From JAFGPL01 sp963781805 (GTDB lineage: Bacteria; Bacteroidota; Bacteroidia; Bacteroidales; UBA10428), in the NCBI GenBank assembly GCA_963781805.1, contig CAWAHF010000004.1, positions 3,906,001 to 3,970,000 of the forward strand: a stretch of 64,000 nucleotides of DNA, given 5' to 3'. A model generated the notes under the pieces. The model was not told the origin of the DNA and made no database searches. It saw nothing but the letters and a program-made list of their open reading frames with translations. A program made the translations under genes and the position numbers. Shown here in pieces: positions 1 through 8,891 of the stretch (position 1 is the first letter of the stretch; every line of letters begins with the position of its first letter).

Positions 1-468
1 CCAACGACCGGTCTGGATCCTGCATCCAGAAGAGAAATATGGAAAATTCTGCTTGATCTGAAAAAACGGGAAAAAACCACCATGATTCTTACTACCCACT
101 ATATGGAAGAAGCTTCATATTTGTGCGACATGATTGTGATCATGCATAAAGGAAAAATTCTGGCCAGCGGAACGTTGCATGAATTATTGTCCGGAAACAA
201 TTCAGGTGAAATTATTGAATTCATCCCTGAAAATTATGCTCAAAAACCTGATTTTTCAGGTCTTCCGGGTATGCGGAATGTGGAATGGGATGATCATTCG
301 GGCAAATGCAAACTTACAATTAATGAGATTATTCAGACCTTACCTGCTTTTATGGAATATACCCATTCCTTAAACTATCATCTGCAAAGTTTAGAATGCC
401 GCAAGATGACACTTGAAGATTTGTTTGTAGAGATGACAGGAAGAAAATTTTCTGACAACGAAGAGTGA
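1..468 (+). CDS. ABC transporter ATP-binding protein, C-terminal part (5' end outside window)
   Basis: The reading frame is open from base 1, so the gene starts before the window. The visible residues begin at the end of Walker B and the D-loop (PTTGLDP), followed by the H-loop (ILTTHYMEEA) that senses the ATP gamma-phosphate. About 110 further residues form the family's variable C-terminus. This is the cytoplasmic motor of an ABC-2 type exporter. It ends one base before the start of the permease gene, so the two are co-translated. The substrate cannot be told; drugs, lipids or polysaccharides are all exported by this class. The first internal Met (base 82) is not a start. Confidence 0.9.
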   Translation, partial: PTTGLDPASRREIWKILLDLKKREKTTMILTTHYMEEASYLCDMIVIMHKGKILASGTLHELLSGNNSGEIIEFIPENYAQKPDFSGLPGMRNVEWDDHSGKCKLTINEIIQTLPAFMEYTHSLNYHLQSLECRKMTLEDLFVEMTGRKFSDNEE

Positions 469-469
469 T

Positions 470-1576
470 ATGAGGAATACATTGTTACAATTGATATCCA
501 TCAGATTTAAAGACTTTATGCGTGAACCGGGAACAGTATTCTGGTCGCTTATTTTTCCCATTGCCATGGCATGGGTTTTGGGAGTGGCATTCTCAAAGAA
601 AGGAGAACTGATCCAAACGATAGCCCTCGTTAAAAATCATTCGGTTGTAAATAAACAATTGAATGACTTTCTTGCCGGTTCCGAACCCCTGATTGATAGT
701 GCAAATGGAGATACTATTGGTTACCGCAAGGAAATTGCCAATGAAAAACTGGGTAAGTCGGTTTACAGGTTTGTCCCGGCAAGCTGGGATTCAGCAATTC
801 TTATGGTTAAAAGAGGAGAGACGGCGGTAATGATTAAAGATACAAAAGACAGTTTATATTATTATTTTGACCCGAAAAGTCCGGAAGCAAAATTGAGTTA
901 CATCATGCTTTCTTCGGCCATCAATCATCAGAATTATATTTATGAGACTGCTTCCATAAAACCTCTGGACACTGTTGGCACAAGATACATCGACTACCTT
1001 GTTCCGGGATTGATTGCCATAGGTATTATGAACTCCATTCTTTGGGGAATTAGTTATACACTAATAGATATGCGATCACGGAAATTACTCCGGAGAATGA
1101 TTGCTACCCCAATGAAAAAATCTCATTTTCTCATTTCTCATTTTATATCCCGGCTCAGCCTTACAATCATCGAAGCCTTGATTTTACTTACGTTCTCATG
1201 GTTTTATTTCAGGCTTTCCATCCAGGGAAGCATAGTGGCATTTATCATGATGTTTCTTGCCGGAAACATCTGCTTTACAGGGATAGCTGTTCTTATTTCT
1301 TCACGCACTGCCAATTCAAATATCGGAAACGGATTAATCAACTTTGTCACCATGCCCATGACCATTGTTTCAGGAATATTTTTCAGCTATCATAATTTCC
1401 CCGATTTCGTAATACCTATTATTCAGAAGTTGCCCTTAACCATTCTCACAGACAACATCCGCGGTATTTTTATTGAAGGGATAGGAGTAAAGGAAATTCT
1501 TCCCGAATTTTTTATTTTAAGCGGAATTGGTTTATTACTATCCTATATTGGTTTGAGAATTTTTAAGTGGTACTAG
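470..1576 (+). CDS. ABC-2 type transporter permease
   Basis: A 368-residue inner-membrane protein. One transmembrane helix lies at about residues 20-38, a large extracytoplasmic domain at about 40-165, and a block of about five hydrophobic helices from about 172 to 366. This is the usual layout of ABC-2 permeases of the YhgE/YbhR kind. The start codon follows the ATPase stop by one base, so the pair forms one export complex. A conserved ABC-2 stretch is seen around VPGLIAIGIMNSILWG. It is the last gene of its operon: a strong hairpin with a T-run follows, and then the accessory region starts. Confidence 0.88.
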   Translation: MRNTLLQLISIRFKDFMREPGTVFWSLIFPIAMAWVLGVAFSKKGELIQTIALVKNHSVVNKQLNDFLAGSEPLIDSANGDTIGYRKEIANEKLGKSVYRFVPASWDSAILMVKRGETAVMIKDTKDSLYYYFDPKSPEAKLSYIMLSSAINHQNYIYETASIKPLDTVGTRYIDYLVPGLIAIGIMNSILWGISYTLIDMRSRKLLRRMIATPMKKSHFLISHFISRLSLTIIEALILLTFSWFYFRLSIQGSIVAFIMMFLAGNICFTGIAVLISSRTANSNIGNGLINFVTMPMTIVSGIFFSYHNFPDFVIPIIQKLPLTILTDNIRGIFIEGIGVKEILPEFFILSGIGLLLSYIGLRIFKWY

Positions 1577-1719
1577 GCACGTCATTGAGGAATTTAGGCC
1601 TGGCCGTTATTCCTGTAGCCTGTCTGCCGATCCGGACAGGCAATCTCACAACTCTGCTTGCCCGATAGTTAAATACCTTGCGTTCTGATACTCGTATTTC
1701 AATTATGAGATCCTTTGTT

Positions 1720-1835
1720 AAGTTATAGAACTAAGCCAGAATCGAAAGCAAACTCCTTTTACAGCTTAACCTGCCTGCCGGTAAGGCAGGTTTTTTTCTT
1801 AAAAATTTATTTTTGGCCTAGAAGAGTGTTATGCG
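1720..1835 (-). repeat. Degenerate attC-like site, distal end of the cassette array
   Basis: The arms CTAAGCCA (1731) and TGGCCTAG (about 1814) pair with one mismatch. The right core GTTATGCG (1828-1835) is nearly complementary to the core CGCACAAC (2682-2689) at the other end of the same cassette. The left core is not preserved, consistent with an array edge. The terminator palindrome lies in the loop. Confidence 0.5.
1768..1797 (+). terminator. Rho-independent terminator after the ABC operon
   Basis: A nine-base stem (AACCTGCCT / AGGCAGGTT) with a short loop is followed by seven T. It stands about 190 bases after the permease stop on the same strand. The stem is also of the CTGCC/GGCAG palindrome type that recurs elsewhere here (about 1617-1642, 14487-14510), so it may be a mobile repeat recruited as a terminator. 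Confidence 0.7.
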
Positions 1836-1841
1836 AAGTAG

Positions 1842-2675
1842 TTACTCTCCTATATTTCTCAGTAAATCCTTAAATTTAATTGTTGCCAATTCACTTTGTT
1901 GTCCCTTTCGGCAAAAATCCATTTCTGCTAATTGCCTGTTAGGATTTTCAATAATCATTTTTCCATTCATAAGTTTTCTCTTAAGCAGAATCAATGCATC
2001 TTTGAACCGTTTGTCTTTTTGAGCTTTCTTAAAGAAAGACAAGGTATAACAATAGTAAAATAGATTGTATCTAAAAAAAGGAAATTCTGTTTTCATAAAA
2101 AGTGAACCGATTCCATAATGGCAAGGTCCAATCGGTTTTTTTATATCCCAATGCCATAAAAGAAAATCAACAGCTTTATCCAATCGCTTATCAGTATTTG
2201 TTAAACTTGTAAATCTAAAAGCATCTAATGCTTCCAGTGTTGGTCCGGGATTCGAATACTTTGTTTCAGGTCCTTTACCAAAACTGAATTTATTGCACAT
2301 CCAACCTCCATCCAATTGTTGTGTTTCCAATAAATGCTCAAATGTTTTTCTAATTCTGTTATCATCTGAATATCCCAAATAACAAAGAACTCTGGCTGCT
2401 CCAATAGTATGACAGGGATAAATTGCTCCTGAAGGGGAAATCTTGAATCGTCCATCTGGTTTCCAAATACTAAAAATAAGATCAGCAATATCTTGAATAA
2501 TAATATCTTTTTTAGTGAATCCTAATTCAAAAAGCATTAATGCAACATCTCTTGTATCAAAAGGACTCCCTTTACTAATTTTCTTGTCCTTTGTTGCCCA
2601 TAATTCTCCTCCATTATGATTAATTTTAGACATAATCACAGCAATATCATCTTTATATTTCACTTTCGGATTCAT
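1842..2675 (-). CDS. Prenyltransferase/squalene-cyclase-like toroid protein
   Basis: A 277-residue soluble protein with several copies of the glycine-aromatic motif typical of alpha/alpha-toroid terpenoid proteins: NHNGGELW (19-26), WKPDGRF (71-77) and QQLDGGWM (119-126, a QW-type motif). No DxDD catalytic motif of squalene-hopene cyclase is visible and it is less than half the length of a cyclase. It is therefore probably a prenyltransferase-fold protein of unknown reaction. It is the last cassette of the array, with a degenerate attC at its 3' end and an attC core directly upstream of its start. Confidence 0.65.
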   Translation of the reverse strand: MNPKVKYKDDIAVIMSKINHNGGELWATKDKKISKGSPFDTRDVALMLFELGFTKKDIIIQDIADLIFSIWKPDGRFKISPSGAIYPCHTIGAARVLCYLGYSDDNRIRKTFEHLLETQQLDGGWMCNKFSFGKGPETKYSNPGPTLEALDAFRFTSLTNTDKRLDKAVDFLLWHWDIKKPIGPCHYGIGSLFMKTEFPFFRYNLFYYCYTLSFFKKAQKDKRFKDALILLKRKLMNGKMIIENPNRQLAEMDFCRKGQQSELATIKFKDLLRNIGE

Positions 2676-2681
2676 CTATTT

Positions 2682-2722
2682 CGCACAACGGTTGCGTGTA
2701 TGAAACGTTTGGCATTTCGTTG
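2682..2722 (-). repeat. attC-like site, left half only (broken by intron)
   Basis: Core CGCACAAC (2682-2689) is followed by a left arm (GTGTATGAAACG, then GGCATTTCG) that matches the left arms of intact sites at 8760, 21818 and 31367. The right arm is not found; a group II intron ribozyme follows and runs to the next gene. Confidence 0.6.
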
Positions 2723-2849
2723 GTGTTTCCTGCGATGAATCAGGGCACTTTCAAATATAGAAAACTTTCTGATAATCAGGAAGCATGTTCTTTGAAATTG
2801 ATTCATCATAACTTTAAATGAGATGAGAGACATCATATTTATATAGTTG

Positions 2850-3593
2850 TTTTGTCGGAAACGAGCTGATTCCAAAATCAATTGGTAAATCAGAGGTCTC
2901 ACAAGAGATTAAACGACAATCCCTATTTTGATGGTTGATCTCTCGGATACGCTTTACTGGAAGCGTTTTCAACCGGAACAAAGTGGAGCTCATGACCGAA
3001 GGGAATAATCCACCCAGCGGTGCTTTCCTTTCAAGGGTTAGGTACTGAACGGCTAGGGTTAAAAGGCAGAAAGTCATTGTTGACGAAAATCTGTCAGGAG
3101 TGAACATAGGAGTTGAACGAAAGTGAACCGACCGATGACGTGTCGAAAATAACATTTACGAGACTGAAAACCGTGTGTGGGACGGTCACACGGGATAAGA
3201 ACAGAGAATACCAGATTATCGGCTGTTCCGGTCTCCGGCATTAAGGTTGCAAGAACTATGTTTTGGCTCATTTAAGGAACAGGAGAACCTATCCATTGGT
3301 GTCAAGAGAGAATGCCGAAAACCTGTAAGGCAAGGCAGAGAGTACCAATACAATGGAATAGGGGCGGATTAACCCGTAGTAGCGATGTGTGCCAAATAAA
3401 GGCTTTGGAAACTTAGTCACAGCGAAGGGGTTAACGTAGTCAGGCATATTTGCCAACCTTGACTTGTTCAGGGGATGAGCTTTCATTTTAGCCGAAACCT
3501 TAGCTGGTTTCACGACTGCGAGGAGCCGTGTGAAGGGAGACTTTCACGCACGGTTCTGAGAGAGGTTTAGGGGTGAAATTCCCCTTTACCTAC
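2850..3593 (+). mobile_element. ORF-less group II intron ribozyme
   Basis: Domain V is clear at 3523-3556: GAGCCGTG pairs with CACGGTTC (written CACGCACGGTTC) around a GGGAGAC-type loop. Domain VI (GGGGTGAAATTCCCC stem) follows, with a 3' end near TTTACCTAC. Upstream there is structured, GC-richer sequence without a reverse transcriptase, so any splicing or movement would need a maturase in trans. The 5' boundary is not certain (anywhere from about 2750 to 2930). The intron occupies the place where the right half of the attC should be. A second copy of its last 165 bases lies at 17179-17346. Confidence 0.7.
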
Positions 3594-3609
3594 TCGGCTC
3601 TTTCATCTC

Positions 3610-4284
3610 TCAATATTCAATTTCTAAAGGTAATTCATTCGCTGTTTCTACTAATATTTTCACGTCATTTATTCCTATCGACCCTTTGAAAATATTATGT
3701 TCTTTTATCCTTTGGTTAATCCTTGCATGTAAATCAATCGGGTCAGATTTTGAAACTTTCTCTACTGTATCTACTCCTAAGTCGTAAAGCATCTGGGCAT
3801 AAGTTACTCCCACCCATTTTATTCTTGACAAATCTGTCAGTTTTGTTAATTCCAAAATTTCTGTATAATCTATCCCTATTGAATCGGCAAGTTTTTGTCT
3901 ATCAAGTTTTGTTAATACTTTGTCGTATAATTTTTCGGTATTTAAAATGCCTATTTTCTCCAATTTGTCAATTGTGTACTTCGAAAACCAAAAAAAGTCG
4001 GCGATTTTGTTTGGTTTTGGAAGAGTACTGTTTAATTCTCTAAGTAGAATAGGCAAATAATCACCTGACAAGCAATCAACTTTTGATAATTCTGTGAACT
4101 TATCTTTCTTTTTGAGTATCTGAATCAATTCTTTTACATTTTTAATTCCGAGATTCTCAAAATATCCAAATCGTTCATCCAATTTTTCTTTAAGAACCAT
4201 TCTGCTTGGTGGCAAGTATGAAGATTTCAATTTTTTCGGATAATCCTTAATTGTTATTTTCTCTAAATCAATATAATAACCCAT
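3610..4284 (-). CDS. DUF4332 helix-hairpin-helix protein
   Basis: A 224-residue soluble protein with repeated helix-hairpin-helix-like units: LGIKNVKELIQIL, IGILNTEKLYDKV and, most clearly, WVGVTYAQMLYDLGVDTVEKVSKSDP at about 156-181, which is typical of DUF4332. Proteins of this kind may bind DNA or act as adaptors; the function is unknown. It lies in the same cassette as the AraC-like gene, separated from it by a hairpin terminator. Its 3' end is 17 bases from the end of the group II intron, so its attC right arm has been lost. Confidence 0.65.
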   Translation of the reverse strand: MGYYIDLEKITIKDYPKKLKSSYLPPSRMVLKEKLDERFGYFENLGIKNVKELIQILKKKDKFTELSKVDCLSGDYLPILLRELNSTLPKPNKIADFFWFSKYTIDKLEKIGILNTEKLYDKVLTKLDRQKLADSIGIDYTEILELTKLTDLSRIKWVGVTYAQMLYDLGVDTVEKVSKSDPIDLHARINQRIKEHNIFKGSIGINDVKILVETANELPLEIEY

Positions 4285-4295
4285 AATTAGATAGT

Positions 4296-4330
4296 TTTAA
4301 AAAGAGAACCTGCTTTGAAACAGGCTCTCT
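4296..4330 (-). terminator. Hairpin terminator after the AraC-like gene
   Basis: A ten-base stem (AGAGAACCTG / CAGGCTCTCT, one wobble pair) with an eight-base loop is flanked by T-runs on both strands, so it can work in both directions. It stands between the stop of the regulator gene (4337) and the start of the DUF4332 gene (4284). Confidence 0.65.
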
Positions 4331-4336
4331 AATTTT

Positions 4337-5278
4337 TTACATTGGTTTCACAGGAACACAGATGTCAACAATAAATTTCCCATCTTTTGGCTCCTCGGGG
4401 TACATTTCAAAACAAGGTTTATCATCAGGTTGGTATCCGCTTGACGGAAACCACTGTCCATAAACCCAATCCCATGCTTTTTGAAAATCTTGGGCGGTAA
4501 GTTCAAAACGGGCAATAACATACTTAGCTGCCTCAATTTCCATTTTACCAATCTCTCCGTCAACTTTAGTTTCAGCAGGTACGGTAATGCAAACACTCAT
4601 TCTAAGTTTGTCTTCAATGGTTACATTTGGGTCATCATGATAAATAACCAATGATTTAAAATCTTCACCTCCGATTAATCCTCGTGGTCCCGCCCATGAG
4701 AACAAACTATTCCAAATTCTTTCGAATAGTTTATCATCGCCTTTATAAGGGCCAATGTGCCTGATGTAAGCAACTGTCATTTTCGGAAGTTCTTTGACTT
4801 CCACACTTTTGTTTAACTTCATATTTGTCCTCCATTTAATGGTTTTTAATTCAGGACAAAAATATTGGGTTGGCTTCTCATCGCTTTGATGCCTATTGCT
4901 ATCTTGTTGACTTAAATTGCTATTGTTTGATTTATTTAATCTGTATTGAGAGGCAGAAATTTGAAAATAACTTTTAAAATTTCGAGAAAAAATTGAAATA
5001 TCTGAAAATCCACACTTATGAGCTATTTCTGAAATACTCTCATTTTTATTAATTAGAATTAGCGTTGCTGCTTTTTCAAGTCTAACTCTTAATATAAATT
5101 GAAACGGGGTTTCTCCAACAATTGACTGAAAAATTCTGTTGAAATGAAACTTAGAAAAATTAGCTATTGTTGCTAACTCTTCTAAAGTCATAGGGTTTTC
5201 AAGATTGGATTCTATATAATCAAATGTCTTGTTGATTCTTGATATGTATTCAGAATGCATTGTTCTTGTCTCACTCAT
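4337..5278 (-). CDS. AraC-family regulator with GyrI-like effector domain
   Basis: The N-terminal part (MHSEYISRINKTFDYIESNLENPMTLEELA ... FHFNRIFQSIVGETPFQFILRVRLEKA ... AHKCGFSDISIFSRNFKSYF) carries the two helix-turn-helix motifs of the AraC/XylS family. The C-terminal half (KSVEVKELPKMTVAYIRHIGPYKGDDKLFERIW ... CFEMYPEEP) is a GyrI/SbmC-like small-molecule-binding domain, as in Rob and SoxS-like drug-response regulators. The frame is open upstream to 5338, but that Met lies inside the attC left arm and outside the cassette. I take the Met at 5278 (MSETRTMHSEY) as the start, giving 313 residues. Ligand and targets are unknown. Confidence 0.85.
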   Translation of the reverse strand: MSETRTMHSEYISRINKTFDYIESNLENPMTLEELATIANFSKFHFNRIFQSIVGETPFQFILRVRLEKAATLILINKNESISEIAHKCGFSDISIFSRNFKSYFQISASQYRLNKSNNSNLSQQDSNRHQSDEKPTQYFCPELKTIKWRTNMKLNKSVEVKELPKMTVAYIRHIGPYKGDDKLFERIWNSLFSWAGPRGLIGGEDFKSLVIYHDDPNVTIEDKLRMSVCITVPAETKVDGEIGKMEIEAAKYVIARFELTAQDFQKAWDWVYGQWFPSSGYQPDDKPCFEMYPEEPKDGKFIVDICVPVKPM

Positions 5279-5321
5279 ATTTATATCTAAATTGTCGGTA
5301 TCCTTGGTTTTTACACTTGTT

Positions 5322-5452
5322 GCCAACGTTTTGCGCATATTAGCCCGTTGGCGTTTTAAATCGTTTCGTTATCAGCTTAAAGTTTACCTAAATTAATGAG
5401 ATAAAAAATAGCAAACCACCAGCACGCCAATGGCTTATATGCGCTGTTGAAC
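5322..5452 (-). repeat. attC site with IS91-type target core
   Basis: The left core GCCAAC (5322-5327) and left arm GCGCATATTAGCC...GTTGGCGT pair with the right arm ACGCCAATGGCTTATATGCGC. The right core is GTTGAAC (5446-5452), which fits the GTTRRRY consensus exactly and contains GAAC, the target tetranucleotide of IS91-type elements. The IS91-like element starts directly after it. Confidence 0.75.
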
Positions 5453-5549
5453 TAAATCCCTACGGGATAGCTTTTTTCAAAAATAGTAATAATCCATTTA
5501 TATATTAATGCTTATATCTGTAAATACAAACTTTTAAAAATATACAGAA

Positions 5550-6401
5550 ATGAGAAAAAAATCAGGATTAACGATTGTAGAACAGGCTATAGAGCTTGTT
5601 CCTGGATTTGCCAACGTATTTAAGAAACTGGAACAACAGGTTACCCTGCGTGGACAAAGCAAGAGTACTTTGAATAATTATATTCGACGTATAGCCTTGT
5701 TTGTACTGCATTTTAAACAACTGCCTGAAAACATTTGCGAAGATGAGATTAACGAATACCTGGTGGCGCTGGCCCTTGACCCTAAATCTCCCTCGCGCAT
5801 TAGTTTTAAGCACATGGTGTATGGTCTCAGGTATTATTACCGCCTACTTGGGATGAATAAAAAAGCCATTGCTTTACCTTCACTAAAGCAGGATACAAAG
5901 CTGCCGGTTATTCTTAACCGACAAGAATTGAAAGAGCTATTTTGTGCAACTGCATTACTCAAACAGCGCATTGTGCTTACGCTTATTTATTCTGCTGGAT
6001 TGCGCGGACAAGAGGTGATCAATCTTAAACTATCCGATGTTGATTTTGAGCGGATGACCATCCACATTAGGCAGAGCAAGTACAAAAAAGAACGTATTGT
6101 TCCGCTTTCGAAAGCCATGGCTGTCGGCCTAAAAAAATATATCGCAGCTGAGAATCCATACCTATGGCTCTTTAACGGGAAAGAAGCCAGTGGAAAATAC
6201 AGTGTCCGTGGCTTATCGTGGATCATGCGCGAAAACCTCAGGAAAACATCGATTACAAAAGAGGTAAACCTGCATTCGCTCAGGCATAGTTATGCCACAC
6301 ATCTGCTTGAAGAGGGTCTCAATATTGTTACGCTAAAAGAGCTTTTGGGGCATGCCCGGATCACCACAACAATGATTTATTTGCATAGCCTGCCCCGATA
6401 A
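5550..6401 (+). CDS. Tyrosine recombinase of IS91-like element
   Basis: A 283-residue XerC/D-type recombinase. The N-terminal SAM-like core-binding domain covers about 20-105. Catalytic residues are the Arg in SAGLRGQEVINLKL, the HSLRHSYATHLLE motif (His and second Arg), the HARITTTMIYLHS motif (His and probable nucleophile Tyr). The stretch between the first Arg and HSLRH is short and lacks the additional patch that marks integron integrases, so it is not IntI. It is 79 bases upstream of the IS91-type transposase and probably co-transcribed. Such recombinase-transposase pairs are common in Bacteroidota. It may resolve element dimers or help transposition. Confidence 0.85.
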   Translation: MRKKSGLTIVEQAIELVPGFANVFKKLEQQVTLRGQSKSTLNNYIRRIALFVLHFKQLPENICEDEINEYLVALALDPKSPSRISFKHMVYGLRYYYRLLGMNKKAIALPSLKQDTKLPVILNRQELKELFCATALLKQRIVLTLIYSAGLRGQEVINLKLSDVDFERMTIHIRQSKYKKERIVPLSKAMAVGLKKYIAAENPYLWLFNGKEASGKYSVRGLSWIMRENLRKTSITKEVNLHSLRHSYATHLLEEGLNIVTLKELLGHARITTTMIYLHSLPR

Positions 6402-6480
6402 CGAAGTGTATCGGGGTTGCGCAGTGTAAACTCATCAAACCTCACAGTCCGTTAGATACACTATACAATCGTCGGTAACC

Positions 6481-7653
6481 ATGCGTTCTGATTTAGAACT
6501 TGCCGATGTAGTCCGTCGTTTTGGGAAGCAGTATATCGAAAAGCGCCAGCCTTCAGCTGAGAAAATGAAAGTGCTTTTTAATATCATGCAATGCCGGACT
6601 TCGGCTCTTGGCGGGCACGAAGAGCACTGTGATTGCTGCCCCGAGGTGCGCTATAGTTATAACAGTTGCGGCAATCGCCACTGTCCTAAATGTCTGGCCG
6701 TAAAACAAGCTATATGGGTTGAAAAGTTAATAGAAGATACGCTTCCAATACAGCACTATCACATTATTTTCACTGTTCCGCATGTGCTTAATGCAATCTG
6801 TTTGTTTGACAGAAAAATGTACTACAAAGTACTATTTTCAGCCGTTTGGCGAACGCTTCACAGTTTTGGGTACACGCACTATGGTGTTGAAACAGGCGCG
6901 GTCTGTGTGCTTCACTCCTGGGGGCAAAACCTCTCCTTGCATTCGCACATCCATTGCCTGGTTCCTGCTGCCGGATATAGCCTAAAAGGCAAATGGAAAC
7001 ACATTGGGAAACAGCAGAAATATCTCTATTCAATCTTTCAATTGAGCGATGCTTTTAAAGGTAATTTTTTGGATAGTTTAAAACGTGCTTTGAAGAAAAG
7101 GCACGTATACTCCGAGTTCGATTCTTGTATCCAGGCGGCATATAAAAAGCCATGGGTGGCGCATTGTGAACCTTCAATGGCTAAAGCTGAGCATGTGATC
7201 CAATATTTGGGGCAGTACACTCATCGCGTGGCCATAAGCAACGACCGCATTCTTGCAATGAGCGATACCCATGTAACTTTTATTGCCAAAGATTATCGGG
7301 ACAAGGCCAAAAAAAAACCGGTGAGTTTGACCGGGGTCGAATTTTTACACCGGTTTTGCCTGCATATTTTGCCCAATCGGTTTGTGAAAATCCGACGATT
7401 CGGTATTTACAACCACACCACAAAACGGAACCTGGAGCTGCAATTTGTGCCCGAAGTGTCGAAAGTTGAAAAGAAATTATCGGATAATAAAGATGATGAA
7501 ACAACCCTGGAGCGTATAAAACGGCTGACGGGTTTTGATATTGGAAAATGTCCAAAATGCAAGAACGGACGAATGCGCATCGTCAGGGAACTGCCCCGTA
7601 TCCGCTCTCCTGGTCAACCTGTGCAACAGTTGCTCCTTGCGTCTTTACAATAA
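6481..7653 (+). CDS. IS91-family HUH transposase
   Basis: A 390-residue protein with an N-terminal zinc-binding domain (CRTSALGGHEEHCDCCPEVRYSYNSCGNRHCPKC, about 39-72). The HUH-type motif is seen in LSLHSHIHCLVPA, and the catalytic tyrosine region is VIQYLGQYTHRVAISNDRI. This family moves by rolling-circle replication from oriIS to terIS and inserts next to GAAC. The C-terminus still contains a second Cys pair (KCPKCKNG), so the gene seems complete. Confidence 0.88.
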   Translation: MRSDLELADVVRRFGKQYIEKRQPSAEKMKVLFNIMQCRTSALGGHEEHCDCCPEVRYSYNSCGNRHCPKCLAVKQAIWVEKLIEDTLPIQHYHIIFTVPHVLNAICLFDRKMYYKVLFSAVWRTLHSFGYTHYGVETGAVCVLHSWGQNLSLHSHIHCLVPAAGYSLKGKWKHIGKQQKYLYSIFQLSDAFKGNFLDSLKRALKKRHVYSEFDSCIQAAYKKPWVAHCEPSMAKAEHVIQYLGQYTHRVAISNDRILAMSDTHVTFIAKDYRDKAKKKPVSLTGVEFLHRFCLHILPNRFVKIRRFGIYNHTTKRNLELQFVPEVSKVEKKLSDNKDDETTLERIKRLTGFDIGKCPKCKNGRMRIVRELPRIRSPGQPVQQLLLASLQ

Positions 7654-7830
7654 ACTGATTCTACTTCCTTTTATTCTTCATTTTTATGAGGGAAGATTTT
7701 GTATTGCCTAAACTTTGAAAATCTGTTAGTATTTAGGCTTTTACTTAACCCAAAATAAGGCAAATACAAAATAAAGGCTCACAATCCAAAGAAAGTTATC
7801 TCCCAATACTCCTTAAAAAACACATAAAAC

Positions 7831-7965
7831 CGTCGATAAGTGCATAGAACCAAAGTTGTGCTTTATTGGCCGGGATGTAGTACAATCCCGAAGCAAGTTC
7901 GGGACAGGCTATGCACTCATCGCTGGGTCTTGCAGACCGCTCATAGTGCTACTTATTAGGGTTTG
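7831..7965 (-). repeat. Degenerate attC site
   Basis: The left arm CGATAAGTGCATAGAACC and right arm (CGCTCATAGTGCTACTTATT) pair imperfectly. The right core ATTAGGGTTTGG resembles the expected complement GTTAGGGTTAAG of the next site (8760). The loop carries the palindrome CCCGAAGCAAGTTCGGG, which recurs in the group II intron at 13.1 kb. The 5' core has lost AAC, probably through the neighbouring insertion. Confidence 0.55.
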
Positions 7966-7969
7966 GTGG

Positions 7970-8365
7970 TTATTTTTCTATCAATTTTTGAATTTCTTTT
8001 ATAAAATCAATCATTTCATAATGCATCTCAACAACCTCGTCTTTGTCAAATATCACAAATGCATCATAATCTCCCTTTGTCCTATTTTGATATGCATTCC
8101 GAAGAATTTTCCCAAATCTCTTGTCTAAAATGTCTGTCGCGATATATTCTTTATTAAACCACCCAATAAGTTGAGCATGTTTTGAAGTCTCAAATTGATA
8201 TTTAATCGCTAATGCAGTTATTGAATAATATAGTCCATAATAGATACGGTTTACTGCAACAGTTAATCGATTTGAGTCAATCAGAAACTTTGCTAATTCA
8301 ATAGTATCTGTGGCCTGAATCATTCGGTAATTAACTAAAGAATTCCTATCACTTTCGTTTATCAT
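7970..8365 (-). CDS. HEPN-domain protein, toxin-type partner
   Basis: A 131-residue all-helical protein of the UPF0332/HEPN kind. The hallmark is NRTKGDYDAF (94-103), with SKHAQLIGWFNKEY (61-74) in front of it. HEPN proteins of this type are RNases or tRNA-targeting toxins that are kept silent by the MNT partner. The start overlaps the stop of the upstream nucleotidyltransferase gene by four bases, the usual tight coupling of HEPN/MNT pairs. The substrate is not known. Confidence 0.8.
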   Translation of the reverse strand: MINESDRNSLVNYRMIQATDTIELAKFLIDSNRLTVAVNRIYYGLYYSITALAIKYQFETSKHAQLIGWFNKEYIATDILDKRFGKILRNAYQNRTKGDYDAFVIFDKDEVVEMHYEMIDFIKEIQKLIEK

Positions 8366-8685
8366 GCGTGAAATCCTTGGTTAATTGCGTTTACAAAAAT
8401 CGGTTGTTTACCTCTTGGTGTGTCTAAATCTGCTTCACTTAAAATATGTGTATCAGTCAGAATACCATATTTTAAGTCAATATCATAACAAATATCTGAA
8501 ATCTCCCTTTCTATTTTCCAATCAGTCTTGTTTTTAACTAAAATAAGAATATCGTAATCAGAGTCTTGTTTATTTGTATCTATCAATTGAGAGCCAAATA
8601 AAACTATATCTATCAAATTGTCACTCAGTCGTTTTGAAAGACTGAGCTTTAAATCATTTAATATTTTAACCTTATTACTTGTCAT
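8362..8685 (-). CDS. MNT-type nucleotidyltransferase, antitoxin partner
   Basis: A 107-residue minimal nucleotidyltransferase. The motif GSX10DXD is exact: G31-S32 and D43-Y-D45 in VLFGSQLIDTNKQDSDYDILILV. In the well-studied MntA/HepT pairs the enzyme AMPylates the HEPN toxin and so inactivates it; that is known for the family and is inferred here. It is the first gene of a two-gene cassette, and such modules can stabilise cassette arrays. Confidence 0.82.
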   Translation of the reverse strand: MTSNKVKILNDLKLSLSKRLSDNLIDIVLFGSQLIDTNKQDSDYDILILVKNKTDWKIEREISDICYDIDLKYGILTDTHILSEADLDTPRGKQPIFVNAINQGFHA

Positions 8686-8759
8686 TTTAAATCATTTATA
8701 CAAATATAAGAAATCAATCAGAATTTTAAGAATTTGTATCAGGGTGTTTCTACACTTAA

Positions 8760-8891
8760 CCCTAACGTTTAGTATATGAAAAGTAGGCGATTTCGAAGCA
8801 CAAAACTTTCAGTTATACTCAAAATTTGAAGCGAGTCAAAAGCCTTCTTTTTACTGATATATCGCCTATTTTTTATATACATTGTTAGCGG
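8760..8891 (-). repeat. attC site
   Basis: Left core CCCTAAC (8760-8766), arm AGTATATGAAAAGTAGGCGAT; right arm ATCGCCTATTTTTTATATAC and right core GTTAGCGG (8884-8891). GTTAGCG is the exact complement of CGCTAAC at the other end of this cassette (9805-9811). Confidence 0.85.

Larger units (their letters stand above)
5453..7830 (+). mobile_element. IS91-like element 1 with tyrosine recombinase
   Basis: It holds a tyrosine recombinase and a Zn-binding HUH transposase on the plus strand, opposite to the cassette genes. The left end begins TAAATCCC directly after GAAC and has a small hairpin (ATCCC-TAC-GGGAT). The second element (27579) begins in the same way with TAAACCTC and a hairpin. The right end is not defined and is placed at the start of the next attC. 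About 180 bases of sequence with no visible gene follow the transposase. Confidence 0.7.

Noticed and set aside
2814..3513. Several minus-strand ORFs of 65-113 codons
   Set aside because: They lie in the structured part of a group II intron, have no protein-like pattern and overlap each other.
5279..5338. Upstream start of the AraC-like gene at 5338
   Set aside because: This Met lies in the attC left arm, beyond the cassette end, so it would not belong to the mobile gene.
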